NCBI RefSeq assembly: GCF_000236685.1
Contig: NC_016633.1
Span: 2,666,001-2,730,000 of the forward strand
DNA length: 64,000 bases
Reading direction: 5' to 3'
Source of the DNA: Sphaerochaeta pleomorpha str. Grapes
GTDB lineage: Bacteria; Spirochaetota; Spirochaetia; Sphaerochaetales; Sphaerochaetaceae
Positions within the stretch are counted from its first letter, which is position 1, and each line of letters starts with the position of its first letter. Made by a program: the position numbers and the translations under genes. Positions 51,025-59,934 of this stretch are shown one piece after another. The notes below the pieces were generated by a model. The model searched no databases. It had not been told where the DNA came from and saw only the letters and a program-made list of their open reading frames with translations.

Positions 51025-52773
51025 TTGAGTATCGTACATGTAAAGATAAATGGTATCCCCGTTGAAGTCGCAGAGGGTACCAGCGTATTGAATGCAGCAA
51101 AGGCTGCCGGGGTCCGTATTCCGACCCTTTGTTATCACGAAGACCTTAAGCCCTTCGGTTCCTGTGGCCTGTGCATTGTAAAGCAGGAAGGAAACGCAAA
51201 GATCCTTCGTGCCTGTGCTTCCCCCGTCAACGAGGGTTTGAGTGTCATTACCAACGACCCGGAGTTGTTCTCCGTTCGTAAGACCATCCTTGAATTGATG
51301 CTGAGCACTCATCCGTCTTCCTGTTTGACCTGTATTCGCAATGGCGAATGCGAGTTGCAGGACCTTGCCGCCGAGTTCGGTATCAGGGAACAGCCGTTTG
51401 AAGTCAGGCTCAATGAAAAACCGATCGACAAGTCCACCGCTTCCATCGTCCTTGATCCTGTTAAGTGTATCAAGTGCGGTCGTTGCGTACAGGTCTGCCA
51501 GGACCTCCAGGGTGTATTCGCCCTTGAGTTCATCGGCCGTGGTGATGGTACCTGCATGGCTCCTGCTGCAATGCTCTCCCTTGATGACAGCCCGTGTGTA
51601 AAGTGTGGCCAGTGTGCTGCCCATTGCCCCGTCGGTGCCATCTACGAAAGGGATGAGACTGATATTTTCCGTTCTGCAGTCGCGGATCCGGAAAAGAAGG
51701 TTGTCGTACAGATTGCCCCGTCGATTCGTGTCGGCCTGAGCGAATCCTTCGGGCTTCCCTCCGGTACCGTTACGACCAAGAAAATTTACACTGCCCTGCG
51801 CAAAATCGGTGCAGATGTAATCCACGATACCAACTTCAGTGCTGACTTGACCATCATGGAAGAAGGTAGTGAGCTGGTGAACCGTTTGACCACCGGAGGC
51901 GTCTTGCCTCAGCTGACAAGCTGTTGCCCGGCTTGGATCGACTATGTCGAGAAGTATTATCCAGACTTGTTGGATAATGTTTCCAGTGCCAAAAGCCCTA
52001 TGATGATGCAGGGAGCCATTACCAAGACCTACTATGCCCAGAAGGCTGGCATAGATCCTGCAAAGATTTTCTCTGTCGCCATCATGCCCTGTACTGCCAA
52101 AAAGTACGAGATTATCCGTGATGACAACATGCAGGCCTCAGGGTATCCTGATGTTGATTTGGTACTGACAACACGTGAACTTGCCCGCCTTATCAAGAGC
52201 TCTGGCATGGACTTCCTCAAGCTTGAGGAAGAGGAAGCTGATAGCCCGATCGGTGAGTATTCCGGTGCAGGTACCATCTTCGGTGCCACCGGTGGTGTCA
52301 TGGAAGCAGCAGTAAGGACCGCTTACCATCTCGTTACCAAGAAGGAAATGGAGAAGGTAGAGGTTGAAGCTGTCCGTGGTCTGGACAATATCAAGAAGGG
52401 AACCGTTGATTTTGATGGTACCCCTGTAAGGGTAGCTGTTGTCCATGGTCTTTCAAACGTCAAAGTCTTGATGGATGAGATTCGAGCGGCCAAAGCCGAA
52501 GGCAGAACTGCCCCGTACGAGTTCATCGAAATCATGGCTTGCCGTGGCGGTTGTATTGCAGGCGGTGGCCAGCCTTACGGTGCCGACGACGAGTTGCGCA
52601 AGGAAAGAAGTGAAGGTCTGTACCAGGATGACAAGGACAGCAAGGTCAGGTGCTCGCACCAGAACCCGTCCATCCTCAAGATCTACGAGGATTTCCTTAC
52701 CGAGCCAATGAGCCATGAGGCCCATCACTTGTTGCACACCAAGTATCACGAGATTCCTGTCTACAAGGCGTAA
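51025..52773 (+). CDS. hydA: [FeFe] hydrogenase catalytic subunit HydA (HydABC type)
   Basis: 582 residues, producing or oxidising H2. N-terminal [2Fe-2S] domain (LCYHEDLKPFGSCGLCIVKQ), His-ligated [4Fe-4S] (HPSSCLTCIRNGECELQ), two-[4Fe-4S] ferredoxin (CIKCGRCVQVC and CVKCGQCAAHCPVGA), then the H-cluster motifs TSCCPAWID (near 298), MPCTAKKYE (near 354) and MACRGGCIAGGGQP (near 503). All H-cluster cysteines are present. The start is TTG at 51025 after AGGAGG; an upstream frame from 50857 overlaps hydB and is not used. The maturases HydE, HydF and HydG are not in this window. Confidence 0.96.
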   Translation: MSIVHVKINGIPVEVAEGTSVLNAAKAAGVRIPTLCYHEDLKPFGSCGLCIVKQEGNAKILRACASPVNEGLSVITNDPELFSVRKTILELMLSTHPSSCLTCIRNGECELQDLAAEFGIREQPFEVRLNEKPIDKSTASIVLDPVKCIKCGRCVQVCQDLQGVFALEFIGRGDGTCMAPAAMLSLDDSPCVKCGQCAAHCPVGAIYERDETDIFRSAVADPEKKVVVQIAPSIRVGLSESFGLPSGTVTTKKIYTALRKIGADVIHDTNFSADLTIMEEGSELVNRLTTGGVLPQLTSCCPAWIDYVEKYYPDLLDNVSSAKSPMMMQGAITKTYYAQKAGIDPAKIFSVAIMPCTAKKYEIIRDDNMQASGYPDVDLVLTTRELARLIKSSGMDFLKLEEEEADSPIGEYSGAGTIFGATGGVMEAAVRTAYHLVTKKEMEKVEVEAVRGLDNIKKGTVDFDGTPVRVAVVHGLSNVKVLMDEIRAAKAEGRTAPYEFIEIMACRGGCIAGGGQPYGADDELRKERSEGLYQDDKDSKVRCSHQNPSILKIYEDFLTEPMSHEAHHLLHTKYHEIPVYKA

Positions 52774-52799
52774 TCTTGCATACAGTTAGTTGATTTGCT

Positions 52800-52830
52800 G
52801 CCCGGCTTCGAAAAGAGGTCGGGCTTACTT
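52800..52830 (+). terminator. Terminator of the hydrogenase operon
   Basis: GCCCGGC (52800-52806) pairs with GTCGGGC (52818-52824), one wobble pair, followed by TTACTTTT. Confidence 0.6.
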
Positions 52831-53263
52831 TTGCCGGTATGCAAGGGCCTTTTTGCATGGAGGTACTCTACAATCTCCTGTCAGTTACAAAGGAAAAGTG
52901 GTTCGGTTAAACTGCAAACCCTAGGGTTTTCGTTTGAGCTCCCGGTTTTTCGAGAAATGTATCTGGATTGAATTGGAAAAATGTGGTATATTCATTTGGC
53001 TTAATGATATAAAAGGGAATGGTTGTGAACTCATCAAAAAGGATTGAGCCTTACATCCTTCAATGGTTCTTTGTAAACCCTTTGTTATGGGAGAAGCGGG
53101 TCCTGCATGATTTTATCTCAAACTCCGCCTGGTTTGTTACACCTCCTGCCTGGTTTTCTCATAACCGGGAGATGTTTTATCGTATATTTTCTAGCCTGGA
53201 CCTACGGTGCAATTGTGTTAATTGTAAATTTGGGTTATTTACGAAAGAGGAAAGGACGTATGT
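52831..53263. other. Intergenic region upstream of the GGDEF gene
   Basis: No gene recognised. A 95-codon frame at 53019-53306 overlaps the next gene out of frame and has no family features. A -10-like ATGATATAA near 53005 could start a long leader. Confidence 0.4.
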
Positions 53264-54409
53264 ATGTATTTTATTGATAAAAAAATACCTAGGGAAAAGA
53301 ATATAACCAAGAGACAGGAATGGCTTTGTCACCTGATCGTACTTTCAGGTTATTTTTGCATACTGATAAATTTTGTTACACTGGTGGGGGTCTGGATTTG
53401 GATAGTCCGTCCTGCACATCTGCCCTATTCGACGTATTACTATTGGGTCCACTATATACTATCCCCCTCCCTCATATTACTGGCTGTGGTGGGTGCGGTC
53501 GATCTGTTTGTGAAAAACAAAAAGGTGACTCTTACGGTAAAACAATACAGTGTCATTTTGCTTTTGGTGTTCTGCCTTGCATTCACGATTGTGGTGCACA
53601 AGATTGCTTTGGTGCTGTTAGCTTCTTTTGCCATTCCTGTTTTTGTTTCATCTATTTTTTCAAAACCCAAAATGACAAGGAATATATATCTCATCTGTTT
53701 TGTAATGACCATCGCGTGTACCTTATGCATTATTCCTGATATTCCCCAGCGTATCGAGGCTGGATATATCTGGGTCGAACTGGTTTCGGCGTTGGCAATT
53801 CTGAGCATCTCCTTTGTATTCTCGAAAATACTGATACGCAATACCATGGAAAATCTGGCAGAATTGAAAATTTCCTATGAAACACAGTCAAAAATGCATT
53901 CTCTCATGCAGTTCGATCGCTTCACTGGACTGAACAATCGCTCTACTTTTGATGAAGTCTTTGTCACTTGTATCAATGAGAGTTCCCGGACCAAAGAACC
54001 GTTATCGCTTGTACTCATCGATCTGGATCACTTCAAATCTGTAAACGATTCATTCGGGCATGCAAAAGGTGACGAGGTCTTGCTGTATTTCTCGCAACTT
54101 TTAAAGGGTCTGGAAGGCCAGGACGTATATGCTTTCCGTTTTGGAGGAGATGAGTTTGCCTTGCTTTGCAAGTATAGGGACTCTTTTTCATTACTGACAG
54201 AATGTGAAAAACTGCGCCTGAAATATTTTCAGGAATCTCCTAAGGCCTTGGGGCTTTCCATTACCTTCAGTTGCGGCATAGCTTCTTTCAATGAACGTTT
54301 CAAAGATGCAAGCTCTCTCTTTAATGCAGCAGACCAGGCCCTTTATATGGCCAAACAACAGGGTAGAAACCAGACTGTGCTTGCAGAAAATGTCTTGCAT
54401 GGCAACTAA
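53264..54409 (+). CDS. Membrane diguanylate cyclase (GGDEF)
   Basis: 381 residues. Six hydrophobic segments (between about 20 and 205) form a membrane sensor region of no known family, then a short coiled linker and a GGDEF domain (from about 215): FDRFTGLNNRSTFDE, LIDLDHFKSVNDSFGHAKGD and FRFGGDEFALL. The GGDEF signature is intact, so c-di-GMP synthesis from two GTP is expected. The inhibitory-site Arg-x-x-Asp is replaced (EGQD), so product inhibition there is unlikely. AAGGA precedes the ATG. Single-gene unit. Confidence 0.93.
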   Translation: MYFIDKKIPREKNITKRQEWLCHLIVLSGYFCILINFVTLVGVWIWIVRPAHLPYSTYYYWVHYILSPSLILLAVVGAVDLFVKNKKVTLTVKQYSVILLLVFCLAFTIVVHKIALVLLASFAIPVFVSSIFSKPKMTRNIYLICFVMTIACTLCIIPDIPQRIEAGYIWVELVSALAILSISFVFSKILIRNTMENLAELKISYETQSKMHSLMQFDRFTGLNNRSTFDEVFVTCINESSRTKEPLSLVLIDLDHFKSVNDSFGHAKGDEVLLYFSQLLKGLEGQDVYAFRFGGDEFALLCKYRDSFSLLTECEKLRLKYFQESPKALGLSITFSCGIASFNERFKDASSLFNAADQALYMAKQQGRNQTVLAENVLHGN

Positions 54410-54575
54410 ATGAGATAGCTGATTGTTATAAGGCCTTCTGAGCAGATTCTTTTGCTTCAGGCAAATCGCCTGAGTTGATACGCTTGTTTCTCTGGTTTCT
54501 ATTCCTCTTTCTGTTTATTGCAAGGCGTGAGTCTTTGCACTGTCCCCCTGTCTTGAATTGTTGTATATTTTTTCT

Positions 54576-55247
54576 ATGGAAACATTATACTTGGAGCGGC
54601 TTGAGGATCTTTCCCTTCTCGTACATGACGACCTGATTGAGTATGCACTGATAAGTGATGGTTTGCTACATGTTGGGATTCCCGGAGGCAGGAGTGCAAA
54701 GCCCTTGGTTCAGGGAATACTTTCCTGTCCACCAGAAATCCTTTCACGATTGTGCATCTATCTGGTTGATGAACGTCTCAGCGGCGAGACCAATTTTAGT
54801 ACTTTGCTCGATGTCGGCCTAAAAGAGGCCTTTGCAAGCGGGCTTCTCAAACCTGAACAACTGGTAGTCCCCCAAAGGGAAAAGCCTCTTATGGGGAATG
54901 ACGGCAAATTGTCTTTGCTTTATCTGGGCGTCGGGGAAGATGGCCATATAGCCTCGTTGTTTCCCTCTTCATATCCTCTTTTGGATGAGCAGGGCAAAGA
55001 GGGGATTGCCCTTGTGGACAATAGCCCCAAACCCCCTGCCCAGCGGATTACCGTAACCTATCGTGGTTTTCGAACCTGGGCAAAGCAAGCAAAAATCCGG
55101 TTGTTGTTTCTTGGTGAGAGCAAAAGGGAAGCCTTGCTCCGTTTTCTTTTGGGCAAGGAAGGGGCATCTTCACTCCCTTGCAGGTTTTTCGTTCTTGAGG
55201 GTTTTACCGTGACCGTTGTTACCGATTTGAAAGGAATACCGAAATGA
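54576..55247 (+). CDS. pgl: 6-phosphogluconolactonase
   Basis: 223 residues of the DevB/SOL family. LLHVGIPGGRSAKPLVQGIL near 30 is the substrate-binding loop, YLVDERLSGETNFSTL near 62 and YLGVGEDGHIASLFPSS near 116 are family signatures. It opens the lactone made by Zwf to 6-phosphogluconate. Its stop overlaps the zwf start (ATGA), the common pgl-zwf pairing. No ribosome site precedes the ATG at 54576; a TATATT six bases upstream suggests a short or leaderless message. An earlier start at 54558 is possible. Confidence 0.92.
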   Translation: METLYLERLEDLSLLVHDDLIEYALISDGLLHVGIPGGRSAKPLVQGILSCPPEILSRLCIYLVDERLSGETNFSTLLDVGLKEAFASGLLKPEQLVVPQREKPLMGNDGKLSLLYLGVGEDGHIASLFPSSYPLLDEQGKEGIALVDNSPKPPAQRITVTYRGFRTWAKQAKIRLLFLGESKREALLRFLLGKEGASSLPCRFFVLEGFTVTVVTDLKGIPK

Positions 55248-56596
55248 AAAGAATAATTATCCAATTTGGGGGAACAGGCGATCTGGTACGTACTAAATTA
55301 TACCCGGCATATGACAACCTCATTCGCAAAGGGTTCGATTTTACTACGCTTGCCTTGGGAAGAAGGTTTTCTGACCGTGGCGATTTTTTGGCCTCCATGG
55401 TAGATTCCAGCGTATCAGATGCTTTTCTCGAACGACTCGATTACCTTTCCTATGATATGGCCGATCCGAATGCAACGGATTTATTGCATGACCGCCTGCA
55501 ACAGATAATCGCTGATAATACGGAGATTGAGCTCATCTATTACCTTGCCTTGCAGCCTTCCTTGTATGAAGAGGTAATCAACCAGATACAGAAAGTAGAT
55601 TCCCAGGTTTCCTGCGCCTGCCGGATTTCAAAGAAAATCGTGGTGGAAAAACCTTTCGGGTTCGATTTGGAGAGTGCCGAACGATATAATGAAATCCTGC
55701 TGAAGGGCTTTTCCGACAAAGAGATATACCGGGTAGACCACTATCTTGGCAAGGAATTCATGCAGAATCTTTTGATCCTTCGGTTCCATAATGATATTAT
55801 CCGGAAAATCTGGGATAACAATTCTATTGAGAACATCCAGATTATCTTTGACGAAACCCATGGGGTTGACCAGAGGTTGGGTTTCTATGAGAAAATCGGG
55901 GTGGTAAGGGATACCATCCAGAATCATATCATGCAGATTGTCACCTACCTTACCATGAATGAACCTGTAGCACTTACCCCTGAAGATATCTCGATGGAAA
56001 AAGTGAAAGTCCTGCGGTCGATTGCCCCTATCACAGACTTTCATATGGGGAAATACGATACCTTGGGCGCGAGTAGCAACCATGAGGTCAACACCCCCAC
56101 CTATGCAGCCTTCAAACTCTCTGTGAATACCTATGATTTTACAGGCATCCCCATCTATGTACGAACAGGTAAAATGCAGAAAGAGCCTAAATCACTCATC
56201 TATATAAAGTTCAGGAACACCACGAAAAAAGCGATGCACGATGAGACAATTGCAGAGAACGGTGTAATCATAACCATTCACCCGGAACTATCCATCGATA
56301 TCTGCATGAATCTCAAGCAACCGAACACTTCCTGGAAATCGAAACCGGTGAGGTTTCGGTTCAATCAAGCAGAGACCTTCGGTGCAAATACCCCAGAGGC
56401 CTATGAACAGATTGTACGGAAGATACTTGAAGGCGATAAGAGCCTTTTTCCCACAATGCAGGAAATCAAGGAGTCCTGGAGGATCGTCGTCCCTATGCTG
56501 GAGGAAGACATTCCCTTGGAGGTATATCCTTCCAGAGCGCTTCCCTCCTTTGTTGCCGGGCTTTCCGAGCATGATGGTTTTACCTGGTTTGCCTAG
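55244..56596 (+). CDS. zwf: Glucose-6-phosphate 1-dehydrogenase
   Basis: 450 residues. The nucleotide motif is IQFGGTGDLVRTKLYPA (6-22; the usual form is GASGDL), the KPFG motif follows near 134 and the active-site peptide is YRVDHYLGKEF (161-171). It oxidises glucose-6-phosphate with NAD(P)+ and feeds the oxidative pentose phosphate pathway. At 450 residues it is somewhat shorter than the typical 480-510, with loss mainly in the C-terminal part. Coupled to pgl by a four-base overlap. Confidence 0.95.
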   Translation: MKRIIIQFGGTGDLVRTKLYPAYDNLIRKGFDFTTLALGRRFSDRGDFLASMVDSSVSDAFLERLDYLSYDMADPNATDLLHDRLQQIIADNTEIELIYYLALQPSLYEEVINQIQKVDSQVSCACRISKKIVVEKPFGFDLESAERYNEILLKGFSDKEIYRVDHYLGKEFMQNLLILRFHNDIIRKIWDNNSIENIQIIFDETHGVDQRLGFYEKIGVVRDTIQNHIMQIVTYLTMNEPVALTPEDISMEKVKVLRSIAPITDFHMGKYDTLGASSNHEVNTPTYAAFKLSVNTYDFTGIPIYVRTGKMQKEPKSLIYIKFRNTTKKAMHDETIAENGVIITIHPELSIDICMNLKQPNTSWKSKPVRFRFNQAETFGANTPEAYEQIVRKILEGDKSLFPTMQEIKESWRIVVPMLEEDIPLEVYPSRALPSFVAGLSEHDGFTWFA

Positions 56597-56615
56597 GCAA
56601 GGTGAAGCCAAAGGC

Positions 56616-56648
56616 AAAAAAAAGGACGCAGGTTGTGAGCCTGTGTCC
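56616..56648 (-). terminator. Terminator of the beta-propeller lipoprotein gene
   Basis: GGACGCAGG (56624-56632) pairs with CCTGTGTCC (56640-56648); on the minus strand eight T follow (56616-56623). It also lies just beyond zwf on the plus strand but without a T run in that direction. Confidence 0.75.
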
Positions 56649-56694
56649 AGATAGGGGTTATTTGCATAACGCTGTCTTTTTGACCTCAGTCCTC

Positions 56695-58761
56695 CTACTG
56701 GGGAATCCTGAAAAGTAGGATTTTATTTGCGGTTTTTGAAAACACAATCAGAAATTCCCTGTCAGGGGAAAGTGCTGCCCCCGAGGGCTGGAAGATTCCC
56801 AGGCTTGCCGCCCCAAGATAGGAGAGCTCACTTGTGGAGCTATCTACTGCGAAACAGTGTATGTTTTTACTGTCTTGGCAGATGGCATAGAGCACAGTCC
56901 TGGATGGATTGACTATGAGTTGCTCTATTCCCAGCATACTGTCTATCCCGTTCTGTCCGGAAAGCCAGATATCGGCTTGTTCCCAGTTCAGTGCCGATGT
57001 GTTTGTAAACCTGTTCAATGCATTCCCAGTCCCGCAGACTACGTTCGAATCATTGAGGAATGCAACTGAACGAATCCCGCTCAGATAGGGAGTTCCATTT
57101 GTTTCTGAACTGAAATTCTTGTCATTCGCGATCAGTTTGTTTGAGTTGTCCCTTGTACAAAGCTTAAGTAACCCATCAGGTTCGCTGAACAGTGCAGCCT
57201 TGTTGTTTCCCGGCGCAATTGCCATGCCTGAGAATTCCTGTAATGAGGAGAATAGGAAATAGGTATAGGAATTCGTCTGGAAATCTTCGGCATTCGACGC
57301 ATACATATTGCTCATAGGTAGGTCGGTAGAGCCTGGAACCGTACAGTAGAGCGTTCCGTTTGACCCATCAAGAGAAAGCATATCGATATCAGAAAAAGTC
57401 AGGGTAGAACCATCGGATTTTGTATATTTGACGTTGTTCCGGTAAAAAAGCTTTGTCAATGTTGCATCTGAGGCATCGTACTGGTAAAGCGCAATCCCAG
57501 GCGTTGTTGCATCGGCAATGGCAACCCGGTAGGAATTCGGGTCGACAAGCATATCGGTAATGCCAACGGTGTTGAAATCGTCAGAGGTCGAATAGGACCG
57601 GATGACTTCCATAGTATCTCGGACGATCCTGCATACTTGCAGGGAATTGTGGGTTGCACTAGCCAGTAATACTTTTCCGTCGGGAAGGAATGCTACTTTC
57701 GTATCCCCAGCGACATACAGGCCCTCGGTACCGTCCGCTACCTCGGTCATGAGAACTGGAATATCCGGTGTCCCCCCGACCGTTGCCTGAAAAGTAAAAC
57801 TGGCTGACCCGGAACTGGCCAGTAAGGCTCCCGTTGCTATGACATCAAGGCGATGGGTCCCGCTGGAAGGAACAAACGTACAATCAAGCCCAGTTGCAAT
57901 CTGTTGTCCATCAAGGAACCAGGAAATCTCCAAACTCCCATTGTCAGAGATATTCATAGTTGCTATCTCAGCAGTTACGTTTTGCATTGCAATCATAGTT
58001 GAAGACAACCCGCTGATTGAACATTCAATCGGGGTTCCGGCCTTGTTTATCAAGGTTAGCGAGCTGGGGATTTCTGCAAATTTATCCAGATCCAGGGTAA
58101 TGGTTCCCTCTGTAATCTTGTTTCCTACAACCCGGACAGCCTCTGCGCAACCGGCAACGGCGATGCTGCCGCTATACAGTCGTGCTTGGACCGTATAGGA
58201 ACCGGCAGGGTAAAACGCGCTATAGGTCACTGAACCGTTGGCATAATTGTTAATCGTCGGTGCTACCGCAGTCTTTACCCCCTCTTGATTGGTTACCGAT
58301 AGTTCGATGGACGCATTGGAAATCTTTTCCATATCCCATTGGAAATTGATGGTCATGGTTCCCGTTCCCTTGAGGGTGTTTAGCTGCACGGTTACATTCT
58401 TGGGTTCCGTGGTCAAAAGGAAAGAATTGGAGCCCTCGACAAGGTCGACGTCGGAACTGTTTTGCCCGATTGCATATAAATCCCAGTTTCCGATGAGCAA
58501 ACCCTCGATTTCCAGGCTGGAGTTCGAAGATTCCATGGAGAACGTGTTTCCCTGGGGGCCCGTGCCCTGGACCACATATTTTGTTACTTCAAGTGGAATC
58601 CCTGTAGGGACCAAGGATCTTTCCGTGGGATTCTGTACATTTTGCAAAGTCAGGCGCAAGGTAGACCTTGCAGGGTCTTCTTTGCAGCCTGCCAGATTGA
58701 GTGATGCCATGACCAGAAGGAGAATTGCAAACCAACTGGGGATGGATACGTGTTTTTTCAT
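56695..58761 (-). CDS. Large lipoprotein with Ig-like region and beta-propeller
   Basis: 688 residues. Lipoprotein signal MKKHVSIPSWFAILLLVMAS ending in LNLAGC (lipobox). The first half has two or three beta-sandwich domains (SVTYSAFYPAGSYTVQARLY near 184; TFVPSSGTHRLDVIATG near 302). From about 340 to the end, repeated four-strand units (DTKVAFLPDGKVLLASATHN, NPSRTVLYAICQDSKNIHCF and PDREFLIVFSKTANKILLF) look like lactonase/YVTN-type propeller blades. Likely a surface or periplasmic binding protein. GGAGGC precedes the ATG. Family not recognised. Confidence 0.7.
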   Translation of the reverse strand: MKKHVSIPSWFAILLLVMASLNLAGCKEDPARSTLRLTLQNVQNPTERSLVPTGIPLEVTKYVVQGTGPQGNTFSMESSNSSLEIEGLLIGNWDLYAIGQNSSDVDLVEGSNSFLLTTEPKNVTVQLNTLKGTGTMTINFQWDMEKISNASIELSVTNQEGVKTAVAPTINNYANGSVTYSAFYPAGSYTVQARLYSGSIAVAGCAEAVRVVGNKITEGTITLDLDKFAEIPSSLTLINKAGTPIECSISGLSSTMIAMQNVTAEIATMNISDNGSLEISWFLDGQQIATGLDCTFVPSSGTHRLDVIATGALLASSGSASFTFQATVGGTPDIPVLMTEVADGTEGLYVAGDTKVAFLPDGKVLLASATHNSLQVCRIVRDTMEVIRSYSTSDDFNTVGITDMLVDPNSYRVAIADATTPGIALYQYDASDATLTKLFYRNNVKYTKSDGSTLTFSDIDMLSLDGSNGTLYCTVPGSTDLPMSNMYASNAEDFQTNSYTYFLFSSLQEFSGMAIAPGNNKAALFSEPDGLLKLCTRDNSNKLIANDKNFSSETNGTPYLSGIRSVAFLNDSNVVCGTGNALNRFTNTSALNWEQADIWLSGQNGIDSMLGIEQLIVNPSRTVLYAICQDSKNIHCFAVDSSTSELSYLGAASLGIFQPSGAALSPDREFLIVFSKTANKILLFRIPQ

Positions 58762-58849
58762 AAGTGCCTCCAAACGGAAAGGAGGTTTTCTTAGGGTATT
58801 GCTTCACGAATATTGCTTTTTCTCTGGAAAACATAATACTGGAGGCATC

Positions 58850-59296
58850 ATGAAACTGAAAAACATTTTATCAGAGAAACTTGTACGGTACCCTCTCAAA
58901 GCCAACTCAAAACGAGAGGTGATTTCTGAACTGTTAGGAATCCTTGTAGCTGAGGGAAAAGTCATTGACCCTGCTCAGGCTCTCTCTGATATCCTGGAAA
59001 GGGAGAAAAAAATGACGACGGGGATACAGAATGGCGTTGCCATTCCCCATGCCAAGACCAGGGCTGTTGAAAAACTCACTGCTTGCATTGGCATTAAACC
59101 TGAAGGCCTGGATTTCCAATCCTTGGACGGAAAGCCCTCCCAGATTTTCATCCTTACCCTGTCACCTTACGATGAAATGAGCGTGCATGTGCAGTTTATG
59201 GCGGAAATAAGCATGGTTATTAAATCAGAAGCAATCCGCAATACGATGATCAAGGCCACGAGCAAAGGTGAAATTCTCTCTGTCTTTGGACTATAG
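58850..59296 (+). CDS. PTS EIIA domain protein, PtsN/fructose type
   Basis: 148 residues forming a single PTS_EIIA_2 domain. The phospho-acceptor is His67 in GVAIPHAKT; LSPYDEMSVHVQFMAEIS near 106 is the second conserved histidine region. No EIIB or EIIC is fused or adjacent, as in nitrogen-type PtsN proteins that regulate rather than transport. GGAGG precedes the ATG at 58850; the long frame from 58289 that contains it is antisense to the lipoprotein gene. It is divergent from that gene with 88 bp between starts. Confidence 0.9.
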   Translation: MKLKNILSEKLVRYPLKANSKREVISELLGILVAEGKVIDPAQALSDILEREKKMTTGIQNGVAIPHAKTRAVEKLTACIGIKPEGLDFQSLDGKPSQIFILTLSPYDEMSVHVQFMAEISMVIKSEAIRNTMIKATSKGEILSVFGL

Positions 59297-59334
59297 TACT
59301 TTATTTTTGTCTTGTATGAGATTACATTCAGAGT

Positions 59335-59934
59335 ATGAAAACAATCATCAAAGCCTGCTTGTTGGCATTAACTCTTGTTATTGTCTTTTTTTCACCGGCA
59401 AAGATCGGTGTCGTCCTGTATTATTCCCTGTTTCCCCTCTTATTTGTACTGGTTTACCTTTTTTACCTCATCTCCTATGGGGTATCGGAAAAAGACGTAC
59501 AAAAGGTTAGGAACGAACCCTATACCCTTTCTTTCTTCTGTGGAATGGTACCGCCTTTAGGTGAAGGGGATTTGATCAGGGGGAGACTGGTCATAGATCA
59601 CAAGCAATTGGTGCTTTACAAACGCTCTGACACTGCCTGGTCAAAAGATGTTCCTTGCAAGCCTGTATGGAATCTGGATGTCTCTGAATTGAGTAGTATA
59701 GGGGTAGGTCCCGTTTTGTCTGTGCGTAAGGGGCTTGTTTTCTATGTAGGGGAAAATTCTTTCCGCTTTGTCTATGCCAAAGCCAAGAAACAGAAGAGTA
59801 AGATTGTAGAGGCTCTGGGATGGAGTGAAAATCCGCAGGTCCCCCAAGGGGTTGAGGTTTTCTCAGAGGCGGCCAATGCCCCCTCTTTTCCAAAGGCTGT
59901 CGAGACCAAGGAACCGGAAAAGGAAAAAGACTAG
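59335..59934 (+). CDS. Membrane protein with PH-like domain, function unknown
   Basis: 199 residues. Two N-terminal membrane helices (about 5-25 and 28-48) precede a roughly 110-residue beta domain (GDLIRGRLVIDHKQLVLYKR, later VGPVLSVRKGLVFYVGENSF and RFVYAKAKKQKSKIVEALGW), which has the strand order and final helix of bacterial PH-like domains. The C-terminus is acidic and disordered. It ends in a four-base tail-to-tail overlap with the next gene. No specific role is suggested. Confidence 0.65.
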   Translation: MKTIIKACLLALTLVIVFFSPAKIGVVLYYSLFPLLFVLVYLFYLISYGVSEKDVQKVRNEPYTLSFFCGMVPPLGEGDLIRGRLVIDHKQLVLYKRSDTAWSKDVPCKPVWNLDVSELSSIGVGPVLSVRKGLVFYVGENSFRFVYAKAKKQKSKIVEALGWSENPQVPQGVEVFSEAANAPSFPKAVETKEPEKEKD

